Positions 7,514-13,628 of a stretch of DNA of 14,157 bases are shown piece after piece. The notes below the pieces were generated by a model. It had not been told where the DNA came from and did no database searches. It saw only the letters and a program-made list of their open reading frames with translations. The first letter of the stretch is position 1, and each line of letters begins with the position of its first letter. The position numbers were made by a program, and so were the translations under genes. Source of the stretch: Tectiglobus sp963922535 (GTDB lineage: Bacteria > Pseudomonadota > Alphaproteobacteria > Rhizobiales > Hyphomicrobiaceae); contig CAWUIN010000075.1 of assembly GCA_963922535.1 (NCBI GenBank), positions 1 through 14,157 of the forward strand. Reading direction: 5' to 3'.

Positions 7514-8716
7514 CTACTGCAAATTGCCGCAGAAGCGCTGAATGCGTTCGCAAGCTTCACGCAGCACATCCAGCGACGTCGCATAGGAGACACGCATATT
7601 CGGGCCCAGGCCGAAGGCGGTGCCATGCACCCCAGCGACCCCTTCCGTATTGAGAAGTTCCATGACGAAATCTTCATCCGTCTCAATTTTTTTGCCCGAC
7701 GGTGCCGTTTTGCCAATTAATTCGCCAATTGAGGGATAAACGTAAAAAGCACCCTCGGGCATAGCGCATTTCATGCCTTTGGTCTGGTTGAGCATCGAAA
7801 CGACAAGATTCCGTCGTTCCTCGAAATTTTCCCTGAACGTTACAAGGTGGTCCTGCGGTCCATTCAATGCCTGTACTGCCGCCCATTGTGCAATGCTGCA
7901 ACTACCCGATGTCTGCTGGCCTTGCACTGTATCCATGGCCTTGATCAAGTGGATCGGCCCGGCAGCGTAACCAACCCGCCAGCCTGTCATCGCATAGGCC
8001 TTGGACAAACCGTTCATGGTGAGTGTGCGCTCATAAAGAGCAGGTTCAACCTGAGCGACGGTCACAAATTCATAATCGCCGTAAGTGAGATGTTCATACA
8101 TGTCATCGGCGAGAATCCAGACGTGTTCGTGTTTCAAAAGTACGTCAGTCAGCGCCTTGAGTTCGTCGTAGCTGTATGCTGCGCCGGTTGGATTGGAAGG
8201 TGAATTGAGAATAAGCCATTTGGTGCGGGGCGTAATCGCACGCTCAAGTTCTTCCGGCTGAAGCTTGAAATCGTTTCGCTCATGAGCCATGGCAGTCACA
8301 GGCGTGCCACCGCACAAGGCGACCATCTCAGGATAACTGACCCAGTAAGGTGCAACGCATATGACTTCATCACCTGGGTTCACGCTGGCCAGTAATGCAT
8401 TATAGATAACCTGTTTGCCACCAGTGCTGACCATGGTTTGGCCCGGTGCGTAGTCTAGTTTATTATCGCGCTTAAATTTCGCAGCGATTGCTTCGCGCAG
8501 AGGCGGGATGCCTGCAACGGGCGTATATTTGGTTTCACCGCGCCGGATTGCCTCTATGGCGGCTTCCTTGATATGATCGGGTGTATCAAAATCAGGCTCG
8601 CCAACGGCCAGGGAAATTACGTCCGTGCCCTTTGCTTTCAGATCGCGCGCCATCTGAGTGAGGACAATTGTAGCTGAAGGCTTAATGCGGCTAAGAGCGT
8701 CTGAAATAAAGGCCAT
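7514..8716 (-). CDS. aatA: Aspartate/prephenate aminotransferase (class I, PLP-dependent)
   Basis: Fold-type I aminotransferase of 400 residues; moves the amino group between aspartate and 2-oxoglutarate, and in this subgroup often also makes arogenate from prephenate for tyrosine and phenylalanine synthesis. Cytoplasmic. Visible landmarks are LSRIKPSAT (8-16), GEPDFDTP (39-46), the GTGG-like STGGKQ (97-102), Trp125 stacking on PLP, SNPTG (Asn175), DDMYEHL (Asp204/205, Tyr207), the Schiff-base lysine in GLSKAYAMTGWRVGY (Lys239, with Arg247 binding phosphate) and MRVSYATS (Arg375, carboxylate binding). Length and sequence fit rhizobial AatA closely. Start ATG 8716 has a good site (AAAGGAC, 5-6 bases upstream). 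First gene of a minus-strand run ending in the amidase; a 432-base spacer upstream should hold its promoter. Confidence 0.96.
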   Translation of the reverse strand: MAFISDALSRIKPSATIVLTQMARDLKAKGTDVISLAVGEPDFDTPDHIKEAAIEAIRRGETKYTPVAGIPPLREAIAAKFKRDNKLDYAPGQTMVSTGGKQVIYNALLASVNPGDEVICVAPYWVSYPEMVALCGGTPVTAMAHERNDFKLQPEELERAITPRTKWLILNSPSNPTGAAYSYDELKALTDVLLKHEHVWILADDMYEHLTYGDYEFVTVAQVEPALYERTLTMNGLSKAYAMTGWRVGYAAGPIHLIKAMDTVQGQQTSGSCSIAQWAAVQALNGPQDHLVTFRENFEERRNLVVSMLNQTKGMKCAMPEGAFYVYPSIGELIGKTAPSGKKIETDEDFVMELLNTEGVAGVHGTAFGLGPNMRVSYATSLDVLREACERIQRFCGNLQ

Positions 8717-8852
8717 TATATGTCCTTTCGTTAGGGCGTTGCAAGAACGTGCGCATTCATGCTTTTGCTGATTGTATAATGATTAACAGACCTGAGGGCG
8801 TATTGTCCGTTGCACACGACCCAGGGGCCCTGTTGAGATCTACCGCGCGGAG

Positions 8853-8877
8853 CCGGCGAAGGCGAATTTTTCGCCGG
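8853..8877. repeat. GC-rich hairpin upstream of aatA
   Basis: CCGGCGAA (8853-8860) is perfectly matched by TTCGCCGG (8870-8877) with a 9-base loop. An alternative fold pairs GGCGAA with TTCGCC around TTT. It lies about 140 bases upstream of the aatA start. It could be a short interspersed palindrome or a leader hairpin. Confidence 0.45.
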
Positions 8878-9075
8878 GCGATAAGTGTTTGTGTGAGGCA
8901 AAGGTCATACCTATCAAGAAAATGTACCTGCACAACAAGCTAAATTCGCCAAACCGACTCTCGCTCAGTTTAAATCCCGAAAGACCGTAGTCTCTTCGCC
9001 GATGGGATGCAAGTCATACATTTTGTTGTGTCGTTAAGCACACTATTCGTTGTGTCTCAGAGGGAAGTTGTGAGA

Positions 9076-9135
9076 ATGAGTTGCAGGGCGAGCTGGCTCC
9101 AGGATGGAATTTAACGTTACCGCGTTGCAACTCAT
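9076..9135 (-). repeat. 10-bp inverted repeat downstream of the SLC13 gene
   Basis: ATGAGTTGCA (9076-9085) and TGCAACTCAT (9126-9135) are perfect inverted copies 40 bases apart, starting 13 bases after the permease stop on the minus strand. The loop is too large and the T-run missing for a standard terminator. Its role is unknown. Confidence 0.4.
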
Positions 9136-9148
9136 ACGACCTTACGAT

Positions 9149-11047
9149 CTAAAATGGCCATATCACCAGGATCAAAGGGATTGAGATCGAAATAATCAAA
9201 ATTTCCAGCGGCAGTCCCATGCGCCAGTAATCACCAAATCGATAGCCACCAGGTCCCATAATAAGTGTGTTGTTCTGATGGCCTATGGGCGTCAGAAACC
9301 CGCTTGACGAGGCGATGGCCACGCCCATCAGGAAAGGGTCGGCATTAACTCCAAGCTGATCTGCAATGCCAAAGGCAATTGGTGCCACGATCAAGGCCGT
9401 TGCCGTATTGTTGAGCATGTCAGAAAGCATGATGGTCACAACCATCAGCATCGCCAGCACCATCCAGGGTTCGGCGCCCTGAGCAAGGGTGACAAGTCCG
9501 TTTGCGATAAAGTCAGCGCCACCGGTGCTTTTTAATGCGGTACCAATTGGGATGAGTGCGCCAATCATCACAACCACCGGCCATTCGATGGCTTCGTAGA
9601 GTTGGCGCAACGGTACGATATTCAGCAATACGTAAAGAACCGTTACACCGGCAAGTGCAACGGGCAAATACATCAGGCCGACGGCTGAAAGCAGAATAGC
9701 TGCAGCAAACAGGGCTGCTGCCTGCATAGCCTTTTGACTATCGGAGACGTGCAGGCCGCGTTCGGCCAAAGGCAGTGTGCCCATCCAATCGGATGCTTTC
9801 TTTATACGTTCTGCAGGTCCCATAAGAAGGAGGACGTCGCCTGCCCGCAGATCCATGTAACGGACGCGATCGGTAACTCTGCGTCCTTGGCGCGAAAGGC
9901 CGAGCAACCACGTGCCGAATTGATCGTGTAAGCGTGTACCTGCAGCCGTCCGCCCTTCAATGTTGGCTTGCGGGCGCACAACAAGTTCGGCGAGGACCAG
10001 ATTATTATCCTTTATTGCCGGCTCCTTTGCTTCGCCAGCTGCATCGTTGGGGTGCCCTGCTGATAGCGCTTCGCCGTAAATCCCGTGGCGTGCATTGGCA
10101 GCTTTAGGTGTGATGTCGGGCCTTGCTGCAGTCTTTTCATTGCCATAACCCAGTTCCAGTGCATTGACGAAACCATCCAGATTATCGGCCACCGTTTCAA
10201 TGAGGAGAATGTCTCCCGCCCGAACGTTTATAAAGCGTGCATAACTCGGCAGGCGCTGGCCATCGCGCAAAATCGCAATTATCGAGACGTTATGTTCGTC
10301 ACAGATATGGCCTAGATCGCTCAGCGTTTTCCCGATCGCTTTGGATTTTTCCTTAACCGTCAGTTCGATAAAGTACATTCCAAGTTCAAATAGCTCCTTG
10401 CCTGCCTCGCGCTCGCGTGTTGACTGCGGCAGCAGGCGCCAGCCAATGAGGGTAACGAAAATCACACCGCTGACGGCACATGCCAGGCCAACCGGGGTGT
10501 AGTCAAACATCTGGAATGGCTGGCCCAGATGCTGTTCGCGAATAGACGAGACAATGATATTGGGTGGTGTGCCGATCAGCGTGACAAGCCCGCCGAGAAT
10601 AGTCGCGAAAGAGAGCGGCATCAACGTTAAGGCAGGTGATCGTTTGGCCTTCTTGGCAGCCTGCAGATCGACCGGCATGAGCAGGGCTAGTGCTCCAACG
10701 TTATTCATTACCGTCGATAATGTTGCCCCTATGCCAGCCATGATCCCGATATGGCTCGATGTGCGGCGGCCAGTGCGAATGAAAAAGCGGGTGAAAAGGT
10801 CAACAGCGCCAGAATTGGCAAGGCCGCGTGAGATCACCAGAACAAGTGCGATAATAATTGTTGCCGGATGGCCAAATCCTTCGAATGCCTGCTCGTGGGG
10901 GACAACACCTACAGAAACACTCACAACCAACGCACCAAGTGCCACGATATCGTAACGATAGCGCCCCCAGATCAGAAGCGCTAACAAGGCGGCCATGATG
11001 GTAAAGAGTGCGGCCAGGCGATACTCCTCGAAAATTTCAAGAGCCAT
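9149..11047 (-). CDS. SLC13-family permease with two RCK_C (TrkA_C) domains
   Basis: Inner-membrane transporter of the divalent-anion/Na+ symporter type (sulfate or dicarboxylates in relatives); substrate not predictable here. The 632 residues split into a first membrane half (about 11-205, with MNNVGAL at 114-120 and TLIGTPPNII at 156-165), a cytoplasmic insert with two RCK_C domains (about 222-300 and 347-427, joined by a variable linker) and a second membrane half (about 440-632, with LNNTATALIV at 545-554 and TPIGHQNN at 586-593). The paired N-N-x and G-T-P motifs of the two inverted repeats are present. RCK_C domains usually bind small ligands and gate transport. The start is put at ATG 11047 (MALEIFEEYR), preceded by AGAGAGAAG. 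The frame also runs up to GTG 11122, but that start lies inside a palindrome, and the extra 25 residues look unlike protein. Confidence 0.93.
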   Translation of the reverse strand: MALEIFEEYRLAALFTIMAALLALLIWGRYRYDIVALGALVVSVSVGVVPHEQAFEGFGHPATIIIALVLVISRGLANSGAVDLFTRFFIRTGRRTSSHIGIMAGIGATLSTVMNNVGALALLMPVDLQAAKKAKRSPALTLMPLSFATILGGLVTLIGTPPNIIVSSIREQHLGQPFQMFDYTPVGLACAVSGVIFVTLIGWRLLPQSTREREAGKELFELGMYFIELTVKEKSKAIGKTLSDLGHICDEHNVSIIAILRDGQRLPSYARFINVRAGDILLIETVADNLDGFVNALELGYGNEKTAARPDITPKAANARHGIYGEALSAGHPNDAAGEAKEPAIKDNNLVLAELVVRPQANIEGRTAAGTRLHDQFGTWLLGLSRQGRRVTDRVRYMDLRAGDVLLLMGPAERIKKASDWMGTLPLAERGLHVSDSQKAMQAAALFAAAILLSAVGLMYLPVALAGVTVLYVLLNIVPLRQLYEAIEWPVVVMIGALIPIGTALKSTGGADFIANGLVTLAQGAEPWMVLAMLMVVTIMLSDMLNNTATALIVAPIAFGIADQLGVNADPFLMGVAIASSSGFLTPIGHQNNTLIMGPGGYRFGDYWRMGLPLEILIISISIPLILVIWPF

Positions 11048-11105
11048 CCGTTGTCTTCTCTCTATGCATCTTAAAGTCAAGTCTTTCACGTCTGCCGCGT
11101 TCATA

Positions 11106-11168
11106 CTAGTGGTCTGTATCACTTAAAGTGTTGGGTAACCCGACATTTTAAGTGATACAGACCACTAG
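11106..11168. repeat. 63-base near-perfect palindrome upstream of the SLC13 gene
   Basis: Arms of 31 bases (11106-11136 and 11138-11168) meet at a single central A (11137). The left arm starts CTAGTGGTCTGTATCACTT and the right arm ends AAGTGATACAGACCACTAG. I checked all 31 pairs: 29 are Watson-Crick and two (11128 with 11146, 11132 with 11142) are G-T. Symmetry stops exactly at CTAG on both sides. It lies 58 bases upstream of the permease start. No T-run follows on either strand, so it is not a standard terminator. Possible roles are an extragenic palindromic or MITE-like element, a protein-binding site, or an RNA hairpin in the permease leader. Confidence 0.9.
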
Positions 11169-11367
11169 GCCGTGCCAGGAGTCGTTGGTAGCCTAAGATA
11201 TGAGATGGTAAAAGCACATCCTGTAAATTTTCAGCCGGCAAATCGCATGTGAAGCAAGCCAAACAGGACTGAATTCCCGAAAACAAGCACATTTTCAGCC
11301 TACAACGGTCTAATTGTTAAGGATTAATCAGACATACTGCAAGATAACGTCATGAGGAGCATCAAGC

Positions 11368-11448
11368 ATGCCGTTGGAAGGAAAGCGATTAAATGTCGCG
11401 AAATTGCGCAAAAAGCGCCACGTGTGCCTCCTACACACTGCTGCCTGA
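11368..11448 (+). CDS. Possible small basic protein (26 residues)
   Basis: ATG 11368 is preceded by GAGGAG with an 8-base gap, the best ribosome binding site in this spacer. The product would be a short basic peptide starting MPLEGKRLNVAKLRKKRH. No family is recognised, and an ORF of this size arises easily by chance. A second frame from ATG 11352 (50 codons) overlaps it without a ribosome binding site. On the minus strand TAGGAGG precedes a 10-codon GTG frame here too, so such sites may be accidental. Confidence 0.2.
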   Translation: MPLEGKRLNVAKLRKKRHVCLLHTAA

Positions 11449-11616
11449 TACTGCGGTTCTCTTTGCAAGGCTTTTGTCATGGAGTGGCCCGTGACACATA
11501 TCGCCGATCTTAATCTGTTCCAACGGACTTTTTTACTAACATCATGTTTTTTATAATATTGCGCCTTGACCTAGTGATATTTACTGTTCAACATAACATC
11601 AAATATGCATACTGTA

Positions 11617-11645
11617 ATGGCATTGATTTTTTATATCGGTGCCAT
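11617..11645 (+). other. 11-pair stem-loop in AT-rich spacer
   Basis: ATGGCATTGAT (11617-11627) pairs with ATCGGTGCCAT (11635-11645) around a 7-base T-rich loop. All 11 positions pair if two G-U pairs are allowed in plus-strand RNA. Confidence 0.4.
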
Positions 11646-11760
11646 CATTATTATAACAAATTTACTGTGTATAAACATAGTGATAGAAGAATTTTTCTTG
11701 TTGCTGTTTTTATTATTGTGAATTTAAAATTTATTTTCAAACACCTGCGTCGTGTCTACG

Positions 11761-11821
11761 CCTCCGCACGGCGCGGTGCGTGGAGGGGGAATTTTGTATT
11801 CTCAAGGGTACAAATTCTCCC
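11761..11821 (+). other. Two adjacent hairpins, possible leader structure or terminator
   Basis: Hairpin 1: CCTC and CGCAC (11761-11769) pair with GTGCG and GAGG (11776-11786) with a two-base bulge and a 6-base loop; it is the only GC-rich spot in the region. Hairpin 2 begins directly after it: GGGAATTTTGTA (11787-11798) pairs with TACAAATTCTCC (11809-11820), with one-base bulges on each side and a 10-base loop. They compete for the same run of G. They could end transcription coming from the left or form part of a leader. Confidence 0.4.
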
Positions 11822-11830
11822 TTCACACTT

Positions 11831-11880
11831 TTGCATTTTTCTGAAATCACCATATATATTTCTCAGTCCTAAGGTGATTT
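11831..11880 (+). promoter_or_regulatory. Candidate promoter with operator-like dyad for the 11907 gene
   Basis: TTGCAT (11831-11836) and TATATT (11855-11860) are 18 bases apart, a plausible -35/-10 pair. AAATCACC (11844-11851) and GGTGATTT (11873-11880) form a perfect 8-base inverted repeat whose arms flank the -10 and start-site region, as repressor sites often do. The second arm ends 26 bases before the gene's ATG. It could instead be a hairpin in the mRNA. Confidence 0.4.
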
Positions 11881-11890
11881 GAAGTCCAAC

Positions 11891-11895
11891 AGGAG
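11891..11895 (+). promoter_or_regulatory. Ribosome binding site that decides the 11907 start
   Basis: AGGAG at 11891-11895 overlaps the in-frame GTG at 11895, ruling that out as start, and lies 11 bases before ATG 11907. Confidence 0.6.
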
Positions 11896-11906
11896 TGCTC
11901 CATCAC

Positions 11907-12413
11907 ATGCATCACCGCAACTTTTTTACTTCTGTTTTACCTTTTACGCTGGTCTTCAGTGCAATTATCAGCTTCTCTGGTCTGCTGATGCTTTTATTTT
12001 CCCCTGAAACGATCATGAAAAACGCACTGAATGCCATGGTCGCAGAGGCACCAAGGCCAATTTATGGTGCATTGAACGAAGTATTTAAAGACGAGATCCT
12101 GGATGACCCCGGAACTGCACTCAATGCAAGTGCAGTTTTTCAGCCTATTGGCCTAACAGGTTCGTTTGCCGCTGGAGATCGCTTGAGCGTGCAGCACGGC
12201 GAATATGATGGTTTCCGTTCATTCGTAGTCGTGGATGTGCACCGGCTTGGAACTCTGGCGACAGAAAAAGATGATAAAAGCGCTAATCGCACATGGGTTC
12301 TTGTGATTGCTGAGGATGCCGCACATCCTGATGGCCCCAAGTATCGTTTCATCGTTGAGGAGCGTGATCCGGTAACATTCCCACTTGAGAAGAGCAATTC
12401 GCAGGCGTTGTAA
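11907..12413 (+). CDS. Membrane-anchored protein of unknown family
   Basis: From ATG 11907 it has 168 residues. It begins MHHRNFFTS, then a hydrophobic segment at about 9-31 (ends LLMLLFSPE) that looks like an uncleaved anchor placing the rest outside the cytoplasm. Residues 32-65 are probably helical; 75-160 read as a beta-rich domain with VVVDVHRLG, TWVLVIAEDA and KYRFIVEERDP. I recognise no catalytic motif and no known family. Cysteines are absent. A GTG at 11895 in frame is ruled out by the ribosome binding site position. It stands alone between two long spacers, with a dyad upstream that suggests its own regulation. Base composition is like the other genes, unlike the AT-rich spacer before it. 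Confidence 0.75.
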   Translation: MHHRNFFTSVLPFTLVFSAIISFSGLLMLLFSPETIMKNALNAMVAEAPRPIYGALNEVFKDEILDDPGTALNASAVFQPIGLTGSFAAGDRLSVQHGEYDGFRSFVVVDVHRLGTLATEKDDKSANRTWVLVIAEDAAHPDGPKYRFIVEERDPVTFPLEKSNSQAL

Positions 12414-12439
12414 GGCCCGGCACTGCAAGCACGACTGAA

Positions 12440-12465
12440 GAAACAGATTTCAATAAATCTGGTTC
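12440..12465 (+). terminator. Hairpin after the 11907 gene, weak terminator candidate
   Basis: GAAACAGATTT (12440-12450) pairs with AAATCTGGTTC (12455-12465) with one A-G mismatch and a 4-base loop, 27 bases after the stop codon. No T-run follows. Confidence 0.35.
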
Positions 12466-12804
12466 AAGCCTGAGAGGGTTGATGAGAGTGTTGACATGCT
12501 TTTATTCTAACATCTCATTGAGACCGTTATGTTTTTCGCATTCCTATTCGGTGATGCATAGCTTCAGCCTGCAAGATCAGTGTTGATTAAGGTCGGCAGC
12601 TTTGAGATGCGATGCATTACAACGCAGTAAGTTCGTGCGTTGGTACATTTCTTCTTATGGTGGAATATGAAAGTTCGAAGAGGCGATAGTCACAAGCAGA
12701 TAATGCTTGTAACGCGTCTTTTATCTAAATTGCCGATTACGTCATATTATATATGGTAAGATCAAGCTTATCGTGCATACGAAATGTAAGTGTTTTCAAA
12801 CGAC

Positions 12805-12809
12805 AGGAG
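12805..12809 (+). promoter_or_regulatory. Ribosome binding site that decides the TPR gene start
   Basis: AGGAG at 12805-12809 touches ATG 12810 but is 9 bases from GTG 12819, which favours the GTG start. Confidence 0.6.
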
Positions 12810-12818
12810 ATGAGAGGC

Positions 12819-13463
12819 GTGTTAAAAAAGCAAGTAATATGTTCCTTGACTGCGGTTGCAGTGGCGACTGGAATGTTTGGCAGCGCCAGCGTGCTTTCTT
12901 CCACAGCAATGGCGATGGAGACTGCTCCAGCAGAGCAGCCTAAGATCGACTGCCGTAAAACGAGAAATAAAGATAAGCTTGAATGTTTATGTGCCATCGA
13001 AGACAATCAAAGTGATCCACGCTGCGCTGGAAAAGGTAGCGAAAGCAGTCAGTTAAACGATGATCAGATTTACCATGCAGCCTATTGGCTGGCGCAAAAT
13101 GGCCAGTATCAAGAGGCTGTTGCGCAGCTGAAACGGGCCAGAAATCAGGATGATCCACGTATTCTGAATTACCTCGGCTTTGCAACACGAAAGCTAGGCC
13201 GTATCGACGATGCCATGGCTTATTACCGCAAGGCGTTGGACATTAATCCGGACTACACACTGGCGCGCGCCTACATGGGCGAAGCTTTTCTTGAACAGGA
13301 TAAGCCCGATCTGGCCCGTGAGCAACTGGCAGAAATCGAGAAGCGGTGCGGCACCTCGTGTGTTGAGTTTGCGGAGCTGTCCGGCCAGATCGAAAGCTTT
13401 GAGGCAACAGGTCAATTCAAGCCACAAGGCAAGATCGACGCTGCTGTGAAGCAAGCCGATTAA
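12819..13463 (+). CDS. Secreted TPR-repeat protein with cysteine-rich N-terminal segment
   Basis: Periplasmic scaffold-type protein of 214 residues from GTG 12819. A signal peptide spans about 1-32 (MLKKQ, then a long Ala/Val core, ending TAMA before Met33). A short segment with Cys45, Cys56, Cys58 and Cys69 follows; in the periplasm these could form two disulfides. Three TPR-like units come next: about 83-112 (HAAYWLAQNGQYQEAV), 113-146 (NYLGFATRKLGRIDDAM, DINPDY) and 147-180 (AYMGEAFLEQDKPDLARE). A Cys177/Cys181 pair (CGTSC) closes the third. TPRs bind partner proteins; the partner is unknown. The frame extends to ATG 12810 and 12753, but ribosome binding site spacing and the signal peptide favour 12819. 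It is monocistronic and convergent with the M20 gene. Confidence 0.88.
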   Translation: MLKKQVICSLTAVAVATGMFGSASVLSSTAMAMETAPAEQPKIDCRKTRNKDKLECLCAIEDNQSDPRCAGKGSESSQLNDDQIYHAAYWLAQNGQYQEAVAQLKRARNQDDPRILNYLGFATRKLGRIDDAMAYYRKALDINPDYTLARAYMGEAFLEQDKPDLAREQLAEIEKRCGTSCVEFAELSGQIESFEATGQFKPQGKIDAAVKQAD

Positions 13464-13540
13464 CGGCGACAACCTCCAATCCTGCGCAGGTATGATGTTT
13501 CTTTCCAGCTATCACGCCTGCGCTCATTTAACGCCTTCAG

Positions 13541-13573
13541 ATTAAAACGCTTGCATCGCCAAAGCGTATTAAT
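13541..13573. terminator. Possible bidirectional terminator between convergent genes
   Basis: ATTAAAACGCTT (13541-13552) and AAGCGTATTAAT (13562-13573) are inverted copies with one mismatch and a 9-base loop, midway between the TPR and M20 genes. A-rich on one side and T-rich on the other suits both directions, but the stem has little GC. Upstream, CCTGCGCAGG (13481-13490) is a perfect palindrome whose half recurs at 13517-13523. Confidence 0.4.
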
Positions 13574-13598
13574 TCCCGTTATAATAAAACTGCTCATA

Positions 13599-13628
13599 GG
13601 CAAACTGTTTAAGGGCAAACTGCCGACA
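13599..13628. repeat. 15-base spaced direct repeat across the M20 stop codon
   Basis: GGCAAACTG occurs at 13599-13607 and again at 13614-13622, exactly 15 bases apart. The stop codon of the M20 gene (13609-13611) lies between them, so a small tandem duplication may have changed the last codons. Confidence 0.5.

Larger units (their letters stand above)
8717..9148. other. Spacer between the SLC13 permease and aatA
   Basis: About 430 bases with no supported gene; an open frame at 8749-8943 (plus) gives an Arg-rich composition without a ribosome binding site or a recognisable fold. The 8740-8790 part is AT-rich and close to the aatA start. Two inverted repeats are present (8853-8877 and 9076-9135), listed separately. 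Confidence 0.5.
11169..11906. other. Long AT-rich spacer with several stem-loops
   Basis: About 740 bases between the palindrome and the membrane protein at 11907. The first half is of mixed composition. Bases 11520-11760 are extremely AT-rich, and the last 150 bases hold a cluster of hairpins and a dyad, listed separately. A 112-codon plus frame (11544-11882) has no ribosome binding site and an improbable composition (Phe, Ile, Tyr, His rich), so I do not count it as a gene. Confidence 0.5.
12414..12818. other. Spacer between the orphan membrane protein and the TPR gene
   Basis: About 400 bases with no supported gene. It holds the hairpin at 12440-12465 and a bulged inverted repeat (12482-12492 with 12509-12518, ATGAGA and TGTT against AACA and TCTCAT). 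AT-rich bases around 12720-12760 (CATATTATATATGG) are a likely -10 area for the TPR gene, but no matching -35 was found. Confidence 0.5.

Noticed and set aside
8749..8943. 64-codon plus-strand frame upstream of aatA
   Set aside because: Arg- and Cys-rich low-quality sequence with no ribosome binding site; runs through the hairpin at 8853-8877.
9076..9135. Standard Rho-independent terminator for the SLC13 gene
   Set aside because: The 10-bp arms are perfect, but the loop is 40 bases and no T-run follows; kept only as an inverted repeat.
11544..11882. 112-codon plus-strand frame in the AT-rich spacer
   Set aside because: No ribosome binding site, composition dictated by AT-rich DNA (Phe, Ile, Tyr, His), and it runs through the hairpins and the dyad.
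12491..12496. Perfect TTGACA as a -35 box for the TPR gene
   Set aside because: No acceptable -10 at 16-18 bases (CTCATT), and it is more than 300 bases from the gene; it also sits in the loop of an inverted repeat.
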